Positions 11,375 through 22,291 of a stretch of 64,000 bases of DNA are shown one piece after another. The notes beneath the pieces are model-generated. The model worked only from the letters and a program-made list of their open reading frames with translations. It ran no database searches and was not told where the DNA came from. Made by a program: the position numbers and the translations under genes. The stretch lies in NCBI GenBank assembly GCA_036874045.1, contig JAZBRI010000011.1, forward strand, positions 5,208,001 through 5,272,000. The letters run 5' to 3'. Position 1 is the first letter of the stretch. Each line of letters opens with the position of its first letter. The DNA comes from Cymodocea nodosa. Lineage: Eukaryota; Streptophyta; Magnoliopsida; Alismatales; Cymodoceaceae.

Positions 11375-12970
11375 AAACCATAATAATGTATTTTCATCTA
11401 AACTCTATTCAGGATTAGGTATTTTCCTGTCATGATGTTCTGATCTGGGACTGGTTTCAATATTATCAGTGGTATCTATATTTTCAGAGCTTTCAGAACT
11501 AGCGGAATTTCTATCAAAGCTGGTATAAATGTCTAAAATATCTGTTATTGTCGTATCAATAATCTATTGAAATTCTTCTGTTTGATCTTCTTGAGACATA
11601 TCAGTAGCAACAATCACTGTATTAATCTATCTACCAGCAACATGTATATCTATGATTGATCCATACAACAATTGTCTCTATAGGAAAGAATGTTCTATAA
11701 TAGATTCATTCTGTATTTCTGAAATTTCTATACTTGAGACATTGGTAGTGTGATATTCAATTTGTAACTATGTATGTTGTTGATTATATACATTTATCAA
11801 CAAGTATATTATATACTGTAACAGACATAACCATATGTATAAATTGTATTATAAGCAACTATACCAAAAATCAAAAGTTTCTATCCAAAATACAGTTGGA
11901 GGAAGAATATCTGTACATTCCTCTTTATATGAAATATCTTCAACATTCATAGACTCAATGTCTATATCATCAAAAATATCATCAAAATTGATATCATCTA
12001 TATATGTATCATCAAAATTTCCTACATGTTCTCTTTCCGTAGGAAAAGAATGTGTGCTTGTAGCATGATGTGAAAAACTGTCCATTGCATTAAAAGATAC
12101 ATTATGCACTAATGTGACACAATACCTTAGAGTGTATGCGTGTAATCCAATATTTGTTACATTTGCTAGGATTCCTGACACAAACATCTGTCCAGCTTCT
12201 GCAATGGAACATAGTTTTCTATTTTTTAATGATTCTTCTTTTTGCTGCAATATTCCTTGTACACCTATAGTTAGTCCAAAATTTTCTAATGTCTTTTTCT
12301 TTTTCTGACTATATGTCTACAGTGGTTCTGGTTGTTCAGGAGGTTCTAAAATTTTCTTAATTTCTCTTGTTAAAGGCACCTGTGGTCTTGATGGTTCTTC
12401 ACCATGATGCCTAGGTTTTAATAATGGAATATAGAGTTTTAAGCTCTCAACCTCTGCTATTTTTAGTTGATAAATTTTTTGTCCTTCACTTCGAAGGCCC
12501 ATTTTCCAAATGGCAATTTTCTGTTCATCTATATACTATTGAATGTCATCTAAAACAACTAGGGGAAAATAATGTTGGGAATACAAGGATTCTAATTCCC
12601 TATTTGCATTTTCTATCATTGGTCCCCATTTCTTTCCATAGTAAGTGATAGACTGTACCGATTTTTCTAGTAAATGGCTAGAACTTGTAACAACCGCAGG
12701 GTTAGGTTGTAAACTTCGTTTCCATAGTTGTAATGAGGAAAGTTCAGTCTATTTTAGTCTAAACTATGTTTCAGCATAATTGTGAATAAACTTCCAACAG
12801 AAATTTTTCTTGTCTTGAACAACTTTTCTAATTTCATGTAGTACTTTATTTGTAAAAGTGTACCTTGAGTAGATGTCGTTGATTTCACATTGTATTTTCT
12901 GAAGTTCCAGCTCTCTTTTCTGCACTTTTGTCATTCTACCATGTCCTCTTCCACATCCTGACATTGTCAA
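11375..12970 (-). pseudogene. ORF3 remnant D (N-terminal two thirds)
   Basis: It reads MSGCGRGHGRMTKVQKREL from 12964 (an in-frame ATG also lies at 12970) and continues in one frame through LYIPLLKPRHHGEEP, the acidic DDTYIDDINFDDIFDDID and TIDILDIYTSF-like text, ending where it meets remnant C at about 11375. It is a close copy of the first part of the third ORF of element E, on the opposite strand. Several in-frame stops are present, in partly different places from E (for example TAG where E has CAG in FLQR). Function unknown; see the E copy. Confidence 0.8.
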
Positions 12971-13910
12971 TTAATCTTCGCTATGCACTGTAGAACTTAG
13001 TGGAAGTAAAGATTGTGAAGCTAGGGTTTTACCAAGGTAGAAACACGAAAAGTTGTTAGTAAAACATTTATAACTCTTCGAGTTTATAAACAGATTCAAT
13101 CATTGAAATCATAAATATAAGATCCGTTACTGATAAATAACTCAAGTGCTTATAATAACTGTACAAGTTTTACAACCGATAAAAGTAGAATACTTAGCGT
13201 AACTATTCGTGTAAAGAAAATAACTTCGGGCTAAGTGAAAAGTGAGAAAACTCGAAGACTTATGATAACTATTCAAGTTTTGTGAGCAGTAAAGCACATA
13301 ACTATACAACAAACGAGAATAGTTATTGTTAGAGATTAAGTCTTTTAGAAAAATATAAGAATATTAAGTTAATTGTTCAAGTTTCTCGAATGGATTGGTG
13401 TGAAAGTCGAAGAGTTAAACATAACTATTTGAGTTTCAACTTGACATAATAAAGCAATGAAATTCAACACGTGCAAAATTCTAACTTAAGGTGTTCAGAT
13501 ATTTTCGAATACTTATAAGCCTAACTATCTGATGCTCAGACGCATTTCAGAGAGTTACCAGATAACTTACCGAACATTCACTTAAGATATGCATTTAGGC
13601 TTCGACACATGTACTTTAGGAAATAATAAAATATTCTATTGAACATTTAAAATATGATTGTCCGATATACATACAATATAGTCTTCCGAAATCACAAAAA
13701 ATTCGGATACTTAAGAATTAAAAAAACCTGTATTTCACCGATAGTTTAGAAATATACTTAATTAATGTTAATTTTCTGAAATTATGCAGATTCTTTCATG
13801 AAAACATATAATAGTTCATAAGAGTTGAATTATTATATGAGAAATTGCTCCCCTTACATAAATGTAGTCTAAAGAATCTATGACGTACTTAAACTGGATT
13901 GCCAAGCCCT
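12971..13910 (-). promoter_or_regulatory. Region before ORF3 in D, like a Gypsy U3
   Basis: Non-coding, 940 bp. It matches 17237-18193 of E in reverse complement. It has a telo-box (13022-13030, ctagggttt), repeated AACTCGAA/TTCGAGTT motifs, and a part (about 13480-13860) that resembles the start of the G LTR. The match ends at gccaagccct (13901-13910), which in E is the end of gag, so remnant D begins inside gag. Confidence 0.5.
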
Positions 13911-14689
13911 ATATTTATTACTTAACGTATCTAACTCAACGAGTTCATCTTGTGCCCAATCATGTGACAAGTTCTATAGCTAACTCAACAAACTAAGTCC
14001 ATAGTGTTATGCTAACTCAACGAACTAGCTTCATTGTGTTACAGATAACTCAACAAACTAGTAATAAATAAATGTTTTAAACAATAAAGTATATATCACA
14101 TGCAACAATAATAACTTTAAGTTTATAATGCTAACCTAACACATTGCCTTACTATTCAATATATCAACTCAATGCATGTAGTTATGTTAACTTAATGAGT
14201 TAAAACATGTGCAACTCACGTGATACAATATAACATTCGTAAACTTTAATCTCACCACGTGTACAATACTAACTTAACGAGTTCGTCTCTTCTTTTACTC
14301 ACTAACTTAACGAGTTCTCATGTGACCTATTTTAACCTTTAAGCTTATAACTCAACGAGTTCTCACATGACCTTTATACAAATAACTCACTAACTTAACG
14401 AGTTGTCTTTAATGTGCACTATTCATGATACATAAAATATAACTTTAAAACATATCATGCTTTACAATAAAAACACTCGTTAATTAACGTTTAGTTAAAT
14501 GACAAGTTAGTATAACGTAATGACTAGTTATTTGACAGTATAATTTCAAATCCATTACAAACAAGTATTTATATCAGCAAACTTTTTCTATATTAATTGA
14601 TGTTCTTAAATTACTTTCACAAACAACAGTAATTGAGTAAATATGATTATATCCATTTATCACATATCATCAAAACAAAATACTCAACA
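13911..14689 (-). repeat. Truncated A-type Copia LTR
   Basis: The minus strand starts TGTTGAGTATTTTG at 14689 and follows the A1 LTR until 13911, in its mid part (near the cttaacg run before TATA), where it joins the gag end of D. The outer end is exact at 14689, as expected for an element terminus in older element F. Confidence 0.85.
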
Positions 14690-15020
14690 CATAGGCTAAA
14701 TTAAAATCTTTTAATGTTTGTCTAACCCATAGGATCTAAGCATAGCAAAGTGTAGTAGCTATATATTTAGCTTCTACTATAGATAATGCTACAACATTTT
14801 GCTTTTTGCTAAACCATGACACTAAAGAATTTCCTAATAATTGACAAGTGCCACTAGTGCTTTTTCTTTCAGACTTACATCTTGTGAAATCAGCATCACT
14901 ACAACCTATTAAATTTAAGAATTGTGTTTAAAGTAAAACAATTTGAAATTAATGGTTCCTAATAAATATTTAAAAATTCGATTAACAGTAAGTAGGTGTG
15001 ATTCTTTAAGATTAGATTGA
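14690..15020 (-). pseudogene. pol: Element F, RNase H segment left of insertion E
   Basis: On the minus strand it reads KSERKSTSGTCQLLGNSLV and SWFSKKQNVVALS, the Copia RNase H, and stops at the LTR end at 14689. Its right edge, attga at 15016-15020, is one copy of the target duplication of element E. It continues the RT sequence found right of E at 22292. Confidence 0.88.
15016..15020. repeat. Target site duplication of E, left copy (attga)
   Basis: It is identical to 22287-22291 on the other side of the element. Confidence 0.92.
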
Positions 15021-16213
15021 TGTTAGGAATTTTGTTTTGATGATATATGCTTTATTAAAGTTTTCTAATAAGTCTAAATAATATTCTCTAAGTATAATAG
15101 TTAACAGCTTATCGAAAAGTTTCATTTTTATGTCAGATAAGTTAAAGATTTTCGAAGAGTTAGATTTTCGATAGTTAAACTATCGAATAGTTAACGTTTT
15201 GTTTTTTTCGAATAGTTTATGTTAAAAACTCGTATAGTTAAGTTATCTGCACGTGTGTTTTTAATGTTTTAAGTTGTCACGTGTTTTCCATGTGCGTTCG
15301 GTAATGAAAATCGAATGGTTAGATAACTGTTCGAGTTTTTATACGCATGGATAGATAAGTCTTCGAGTTTTATAAAAGGACTAACAAATAGATAAGTTTG
15401 GTTTGTTTAGTCACATGTTTTGCAGGTGCAAAAACTCGAAGAGTTATAGATAAGTGTTCGAGTTTTTACAGGACTTAAAGGATAAGTGTTCGACTAAATC
15501 GAAGACTTGGAAGATATTCTACAAGACTCCAGGAAGAAAAAGTTTTAGTGAATCTACGAGTGGAGATCGTGGAAATTCAAAAGTATAGTGGAGAAAGTGG
15601 AAACTCAAAAAGATAGTAATTTGGATTAATGAAAAAATTAGTACGTGGATTATGGATTAAGTGGATGAACATGCTGAATGTGAAAGACAACAAAGTTTGA
15701 CTACTAATAGAGAGTACGAGCTACATTACAATAGAGGATCCCAATCTCAAAAACCAAGTTTGAATATTCAATCTGGATCCCTAACTAAAAAGTTAAGTTT
15801 GAATATTCATATTCTAAAATGTTCTCCAACATTAGAAGAAGTTCGAAATTCCAAACAATTTCAGAAAAGAAGTTGCAAAAGTAAGAAGTTTGGAAATTCA
15901 ACAATTGGAGAAGAAGAGATATAGAAGTTGAGCAAAGAGAAGGAAAGAAGCTGTATGCATAAAGATCTGGTTTTATACAATTCAAAATTAGTTTTGAATA
16001 AGAGCTTTATTTTTTTATTTGAATTGTATATCGAACATTACTATATTAAAACCTTCAAGAAGGGAATTGAGCTAAAAAGATTTTGTAAATTCTGTCTTTA
16101 CATAAAGAACAGAATTTCATTTACGAGTGTTTTGTGCTCTTGTTTTATCTGCTAGTATTTTAATTACTAAAGACATAATTTACCCTTCCTCTTGTGATAT
16201 AGACGATCCTACA
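15021..16213 (+). repeat. 5' LTR of E (1193 bp)
   Basis: It starts TGTTAGGAATTTTG, ends CGATCCTACA, and nearly equals 21095-22286. A TATA box (TATAAAAGG, 15371-15379) lies about 350 bases in. Upstream of it are alternating motifs such as GAAGAGTTA, AACTATCGAATAGTTAAC and GTTCGAGTTTTTA, different from those in the A-type LTR, plus CACGTG boxes. Confidence 0.95.
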
Positions 16214-16215
16214 AC

Positions 16216-16227
16216 TGGTATTAGAGC
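16216..16227 (+). other. Primer binding site of E
   Basis: TGGTATTAGAGC, one C-to-T change from the iMet-complementary TGGTATCAGAGC, two bases after the LTR. Confidence 0.85.
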
Positions 16228-16308
16228 ATTTTCTCTTAATTAAGAGCTTTTATTTCTCTATTTAGGAATCGATTTTTCCTATCAATTACTCAGGATCATC
16301 TGTTTAAA

Positions 16309-17246
16309 ATGGATAATACTGAAATCTTAGTTATGACTGAGGGACTAACCACTAATCGTCCTCCTATGTTCGAAGGTAGCAATTATGGCTACTGGAAATA
16401 TAGGATGAAAGTATTCTTTCAGTCAATCAATTTCAAACTATTGCATATAATTAACAATCCTATAGTGTTAGTTACAACTCCATATGATACTTGGACTTTT
16501 GATGAAAAGGAGCAAATGACACTAAATGCTAAAAGTTTAAACATCTTGTTTTGTGCTTTATCTCAAGAACAATTTAATAAAGTTTCTGCATATCAAACTG
16601 TATATGAGATATGGCATGCATTAGAAGTTGCCAACGAAGGTACTAACCAGATCAAGGAATCTAAGATTAATATGTTAGTGCATAAATATGAGCTTTTTAA
16701 AATGCACGAAAATGAATGTATCTCTGACATGTTTTCTCATTTTCTTGAGATTGTAAATTCATTAAAATCTTTAGGCAAGAAATTCGAGGAAAAAGACTTG
16801 GTAAGAAAGATCCTTAGATCTTTAACTAAAATTTGGGCTCAAAAGACAACATCTATTGAAGAGTCCAAAGATTTAAATACAAATACTCTCGATGATCTCA
16901 TAGGAAATCAACAGCCTATGAAGTACAACATTTAGATCCAAAAGGGAAAAATCCTAGAAGGGATCTGGCTTTTGAGGTTGATAAAGTCTTAGAAGTCACT
17001 AGTGATTCTAAAGATGATTTACTGTTGTTGACCAAAAAATTTAGAAATCTGTTGAAGAAACGTAGGAACTTCAAGACAGCAAAGACATCTGGAGATATGG
17101 AGAAGAAGTCATTCACGAAAGACAAAAGCATATGCTATAAGTGCAACAGACCAGGTCACTTTCAAATTGATTGTCCCCTCAACAAAGATAAGAAGAATTC
17201 GAGGAGAAATTTTAGGAGTAAGAAATTTAGAAAGAGAAGGGCTTGA
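16309..17246 (+). pseudogene. gag: Copia gag of element E
   Basis: It opens MDNTEILVMTEGLTTNRPP and shows NYGYWKYRMKVFFQSI, WHALEVANEGTNQIKESKIN and LVRKILRSL, the Sirevirus-type capsid blocks. The zinc knuckle CYKCNRPGHFQIDC sits near 17130-17175 and the protein ends in a basic tail (RSKKFRKRRA). One base is missing near 16913 (LIGN then QQPMKY, where LTAYE is expected), so the frame shifts just before the knuckle. It lacks the coiled-coil extension found in A1; the gag ends at 17246. It is closest to the gag of element B. Confidence 0.92.
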
Positions 17247-18193
17247 CAACCTAGTTTAAGTATGCCATAGATTCTTTAGACTATATTTATATAGGGGGAG
17301 CAATTTCTCATATAATAATTCAACTCTTATGAACTATTATATGTTTTCAGGAAAGAATCTACATAATTTTAGGAAATTAACATTAATTAAGTACATTTCT
17401 AAACTGTCGGTGAAATACAGTTTCTTTTTAATTCTTAAGTATCCGAATTTTCTGTGATTTCGGAAGACTATATTGTATGTATATTGGATAGTTATGTTTT
17501 AAACGTTCAATAGAATATTTTATTATTTTTTGAAGTACACGTGTCGAAGCCTAAATGCATATCTTAAGTGAATGTTCGGTAAGTTATCTCGTAACTCTCC
17601 GAAATACATCTAAGCATCAGATAGTTAGGTTTATAAGTATCCGAAATTATCTAAACACCTTAAGTTAGAATTATGCACATGTTGAATTTCATTGCTTTAT
17701 TATGTCTCAGTTAAAACTCGAACAGTTATGTTTAACTCTTCGACTTTCACACCTATCCATTCGAGAGACTCGAACAGTTAACTTAATATTCTTATATTTT
17801 TCTGAAAGACTTAATCTCTAACAATAACTATTCTCGTTTGTCGTATAGTTGTGTACTTTCCTACTCACAAAACTCAATAAGTTATCATAAGTATTCGAGT
17901 TTTCTCACTTTTCACTTAGCCCGAAGTTATTTTCTTTACACGAACAGTTACACTAAGTATTCTACTTTTGTCGGTTGTAAAACTCGTACAATTATTGTAA
18001 GCACTCGAGTTATTTATAAATAACGGATATTATATTTATGATTTCAATGATTGAATCCATTTATCCGGTTATAAACTCGAAGAGTTATAAATGTTTTACT
18101 AACAACCTTTCGTGTTTCTACCTTTGTAAAACCCTAGTTTCACAATCTTTACTACCACTAAGTTCTACAGTGCACAGTGAAGATTAATTGACA
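17247..18193 (+). promoter_or_regulatory. Gypsy-U3-like block before ORF3 in E
   Basis: No ORF is supported here. It has a polypurine tract-like AGGGGGAG (17293-17300) followed by sequence parallel to the start of Gypsy LTRs G and H: tctcatat, gaaagaatctacataatttt, a run equivalent to gaactgttggtaaattgcag, and cacgtgtcgaagcc. Then come clusters of AACTCGAACAGTTA/TAACTCTTCGA, the motif type of the E LTR, and a telo-box AAACCCTA (18128-18135) about 60 bases before the ATG. It looks like a captured Gypsy PPT plus U3 acting as an internal promoter (inference). Confidence 0.5.
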
Positions 18194-20779
18194 ATGTCAG
18201 GACATGGAAGATGACGTGGTAGAATGACAAAAGTGCAGAAAAGAGAGCTGGAACTTCAAAAAATGCAAAGTGAAATCAACGACATCTACTCAAGGTACAC
18301 TTTTACAAATGAAATACTACATGAAATTAGAAAAGCTATTTAAGACGAGAAAAATTTCTGTTGGAAGTTTATTCTCAATTATGCTGAAACACAGTTTAGA
18401 TTAAAATAGACTGAACTTTCCGCATTACAACTATGGAAACAAACTTTACAACCTAACCCTGCGGTTGTTACAAGTTCTGGACATGTACTTGAAAAATCGG
18501 TACAGTCTATCACTTACTACGAAAAGAAATGGGGACCAATGATAGAAAATGCAAACAGGGAATTAGAATCTTTGTATTCCCAACATTATTTTCCCCCGTC
18601 TATTTTAGATGACATTCAACAATATATAGATGAACAAAAAATTGCCATTAGGAAAATAAGCCTTTGAAGTGAAGGACAAAAAGTTTATCAACTAAAAATG
18701 GCAAAGGTTGACAGCTTAAAACTCTATATTCCATTATTACCACCTAGGCATCATGGTGAAAGACCATCACGACCACAAGTGCCTTTAACAAGAGAAATTA
18801 AGAAAAATTTAGAACCTCTTGAACAACCAGAAACACTCCAAACATATATTCGAAAAAAGAAAAAGACAATAGAATATTTTAGACTAACTACACGTGTACA
18901 AGGAATATTGCAGCAAAAAGAAGAATTATTGAAAAATGGAAAACTATGTTCCATTGCAGAAGCTAGACAGACGCTTGTGTCAGGAATCCCAGTAGATGTG
19001 ACAAATATTGGATTACAAGTATACACTCTAAGGTATTGTGTCACATTAATGCATAATGTATCTTTTAATACAATGGACAATTTTTCACATCATGTTGCAA
19101 GCACACATTCTTTTCCTACGGAAAGAGAACATGTAGGAAATTTTGATGATACATATACAGATGATATCAATTTTGATGATATTTTTGATGATATAGACAC
19201 TGAGTCTATGAATGTTGAAGATATTTCATCTAAAGAGGAATGTACAGATATTCATCCTCTAACTATATCTTGGATAGAAACTTTTGATTTTTGGTATAGT
19301 TGCTTATACTACAGTTTATACATATGGTTATGTCTATTACAATATATAATATACTTGATAAATGTATATAATCAACAACATACACAGTTACAAATTGAAT
19401 ATCACACTGTCAATGTCTCAACTATAGAAATTTCAGAAATACAGAATGAATCTATTATAGAACATTCTTTCCTACAGAGATAGTTGTTGTATAGATCAAT
19501 CATAGATATACATGTTGCTAATAGACAGATTAATATAGAGACTATTGCTACTGATATGTCTCAAGAAGATCAAACAAAAGAATTTCAGCAAATTATTGAT
19601 ACGACAATAATAGATATTTTAGAGATTTATACCAGCTTTGATAGAAATTCCACTAGTTCTGAAAGCTCTGAAAATATAGATACTACTGATAATATTGAAA
19701 CCAGTCTCAGATTAGAACATCATGACAGGAAAGTACCTAATCCTGAACAGAGTTTAGACGAAAATACATTATTATGGTTTAGAAATAGTTCCTGTTATGA
19801 CAAATTTCAAACATATAAAACTTTTACAGTTTTATATTCAAGACCAGTTAAGTTTGAAGGGATGGCACATATACAAGAAATGTTTGAATTTCAAGGCTTG
19901 TTGACTCTACTTCCACAATAGCCAGGCCATCTTGTTATACCAGAACTTATCAGTTGTTTTTACTCAAACTTAACAGTGAAAGAAGGTATTCCTGTTTCCA
20001 ATATACAAGACAATGACATATATTTAACTCTAGATTTACTTTATCAAGTACTTAGTCTAAAAAATAAAGGAGTTAAATTATCAGAAAGAAAACAGGTTTA
20101 TCAATTGGGATGAGACATTAAAAGTTTAGCTAAAGATCCAACTGCCAACAAACCATTGAGATTACTAAATGATTTAAATGGCCAAGCATGTTTTATTGCA
20201 AAAATATTGCATGCTTCATTGTTTCAAAGGTTTGGTTATGGTGTAGAAGTTGACAGATGCTGTCGTTATGCTACATATGCATTAATTAACCATATACAGG
20301 TGAACTGGTATGATATTTTTATTTCTCATATCTTACATTTGTAGAATAAATTATTTTATGGTGATACGATTTTGAGAATTGTGGCAAGTCAAACAGATAT
20401 TACACCTTGGCCATAGAAAAGATTAAAGTCAAGATCTTTCTTTGCAAAGGAACTACAAAAATACCAAGAAGCAGATACACCTGTAATTCAACAACAACAA
20501 CAATAGGATCGGCAAACACAGTCACAACAACAACAATAACAATCAACACAATTTTCATAACAACATCAATATATAGATATAAATACAGGTATAAATATAG
20601 ATACAAATACAGGTATAAATACAGACATCTATTCTGAATTTTTTCAGTAACCATCACAAGTTTCACAAAATGATTTAGATCAAGTAGTAATTGATTAGAT
20701 AAACAGAGTAAGTATAGAAATTGCAAAGCAAATTTCAAATACTCCAATTAGTATTTTTCGAAGACAAATAGGCTTGTGA
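18194..20779 (+). pseudogene. ORF3 of E, 862-codon Transposase_32/ATHILA ORF-1-like protein
   Basis: One frame runs from ATG 18194 to TGA 20777-20779. It is broken by more than ten stops but I find no frameshift: the open pieces at 18698, 19484 and 20156 share the frame. Parts in order: basic GHGR N-terminus; helical block YTFTNEILHEIRKAI; acidic DDTYTDDINFDDIFDDID; a hydrophobic run at residues 367-392 (WYSCLYYSLYIWLCLLQYII), a possible membrane segment; FEFQGLL (about 565); ELISCFYSNL (about 585); HIQVNWYDIF (about 700); KLFYGDTILRIVASQ (about 719); then Q-rich and NTGI repeats. The last blocks resemble plant Transposase_32 or ATHILA ORF-1 proteins (from memory). No catalytic role is evident. 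Confidence 0.7.
20565..20636 (+). repeat. 12-bp minisatellite in the ORF3 C-terminus
   Basis: Variants of ATAAATACAGGT/ATAAATATAGAT repeat about six times in frame, encoding INTGINIDTNTGINTD. A CAA-rich (glutamine) stretch precedes it. Confidence 0.8.
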
Positions 20780-21028
20780 TTATACAAATTATGTATTACA
20801 TGATTTATTTATTGTAATTTGTAACCAAAAATATTATGTAAACTGTTTACTGTATTTAATGATCACGTGATTATGTTTTTTCACAATTTATATTTAAACA
20901 GTTTATGCTTAATCCATGAAAGTTATGCATGTTTAAAATAAAAAATAAAAATAAAAATAATATTTTTTTAAATATATGTACTTAGAATGTTTTTCTTCCT
21001 TACATTTTATTTATTTTTTTATAATGCC

Positions 21029-21040
21029 AAAAAGGGGGAG
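21029..21040 (+). other. Extra polypurine tract of E
   Basis: AAAAAGGGGGAG, an exact copy of the tract at 21081. Repeated polypurine tracts before the 3' LTR are a known Sirevirus trait. The surrounding 20780-21094 is AT-rich 3' sequence without genes. Confidence 0.75.
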
Positions 21041-21080
21041 AAGAGATAGATTATTTGACTTATTAGGTTTTTACATCATC

Positions 21081-21092
21081 AAAAAGGGGGAG
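21081..21092 (+). other. Polypurine tract of E
   Basis: AAAAAGGGGGAG followed by AT and then the 3' LTR at 21095; it primes plus-strand DNA. Confidence 0.85.
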
Positions 21093-21094
21093 AT

Positions 21095-22286
21095 TGTTAG
21101 GAATTTTGTTTTGATGATATATGCTTTATTAAAGTTTTTAAATAAGTCTAAATAATATTCTCTAAGTATAATAGTTAACAAATTATCGAAAAGTTTCATT
21201 TTTATGTCGAATAAGTTAAAGATATCTGAAGAGTTAGATTTTCGATAGTTAAACTTTCAGATACTTAACGTTTCATTTTTGTCAAATAGTTTATGTTAAA
21301 AACTCGTATAGTTAAGTTATCTGCATGTGCGTTTTTAATGTTTTAAGTTGTCACGTGTTTTCCATGTGCGTTCGGTAATGAAAATCAAATAGTTAGATAA
21401 CTGTTCAAGTTTTTATACGCATGGATAGATAAGTCTTCGAGTTTTATAAAATGACTAACAAACAAATAAGTTTGGTATGTTTAGTCACGTGTTTTGCAGA
21501 TGCAAAAACTAGAAGAGTTATAGATAAGTGCTCGAGTTTTTACAAGACTTAAAGGATAAGTGTTTGACTAAATCGAAGACTTAGAAGATATTCTACAAGA
21601 CTCTAGGAAGATAAAGTTTCGGTGAATCTACGAGTGGAGATCATGGAAATTCAAAATTATAGTGGAGAAAGTGGAAACTCAAAAAGATAGTAATTTAGAT
21701 TAATGAAAAAATTAGTACATGGATTATGGATTAAGTGGATGAACATGCTGAACGTGAAAGACAATAAAGTTCGACTACTAATAGAGAGTACGAGCTACAT
21801 TACAATAAAGGATCCCAATCTCAAAAACCAAGTATGAATATTCAGTCCGGATCCTTAACTAAAAAGTTAAGTTTGAATATTCATATTCTGAAAAGTTCTC
21901 TAACATCAGAAGAAGTTCGAAATTCCAAGCAATTTCAGAAAAGGAGCTGCAAACATAAGAAGTCTGGAAATTTGAACCTGGAGAAGAAGAGATACAGAAG
22001 CTGAGCAAAGAGAAGGAAAGAAGCTGTGTGCATAAAGATTAGGTTTTATATAATTCGAAATTAGTTTTGAATAAGAGCTTTATTTTTCTATTTGAATTGT
22101 ATATCGAACATTACTGTATCAAAACCTTCAAGAAGGGAATTGAGCTAAAAAGATATTGTAAATTCTGTCTTTACATAAAGAATAGAATTTCATTCACAAG
22201 TGTTTTGTACTCTTGTTTTATCCGCTAGTATTTTAATTATTAAAGAGACAATTCACCCCCCCTCTTGTGATACAGATGATTCTACA
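21095..22286 (+). repeat. 3' LTR of E (1192 bp)
   Basis: It begins TGTTAGGAATTTTG, ends GATTCTACA, and is followed by the attga duplication. It differs from the 5' copy by scattered substitutions only, so the insertion is not very old. Confidence 0.95.
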
Positions 22287-22291
22287 ATTGA
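22287..22291. repeat. Target site duplication of E, right copy (attga)
   Basis: It equals 15016-15020. Confidence 0.92.

Larger units (their letters stand above)
15021..22286 (+). mobile_element. Non-autonomous Copia-type element E (gag + ORF3, no pol)
   Basis: Two LTRs of about 1193 bp, an iMet-type primer site, two polypurine tracts and an exact 5-bp target duplication attga make this a complete insertion of 7.27 kb. Inside are a Copia gag with a CCHC knuckle, a 950-bp non-coding stretch like a Gypsy U3, and an 862-codon third ORF. There is no protease, integrase or RT, so it must have moved with enzymes from a partner. It inserted into the RT/RNase H of element F. The LTR family (TGTTAGGAATTTTG) differs from that of A1 and A2. 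Confidence 0.93.

Noticed and set aside
20407..20637. Threonine-rich plus-strand frame and its tyrosine/leucine minus-strand partner
   Set aside because: Both are alternative readings of the CAA-rich and 12-bp minisatellite end of ORF3; the ORF3 frame explains them.
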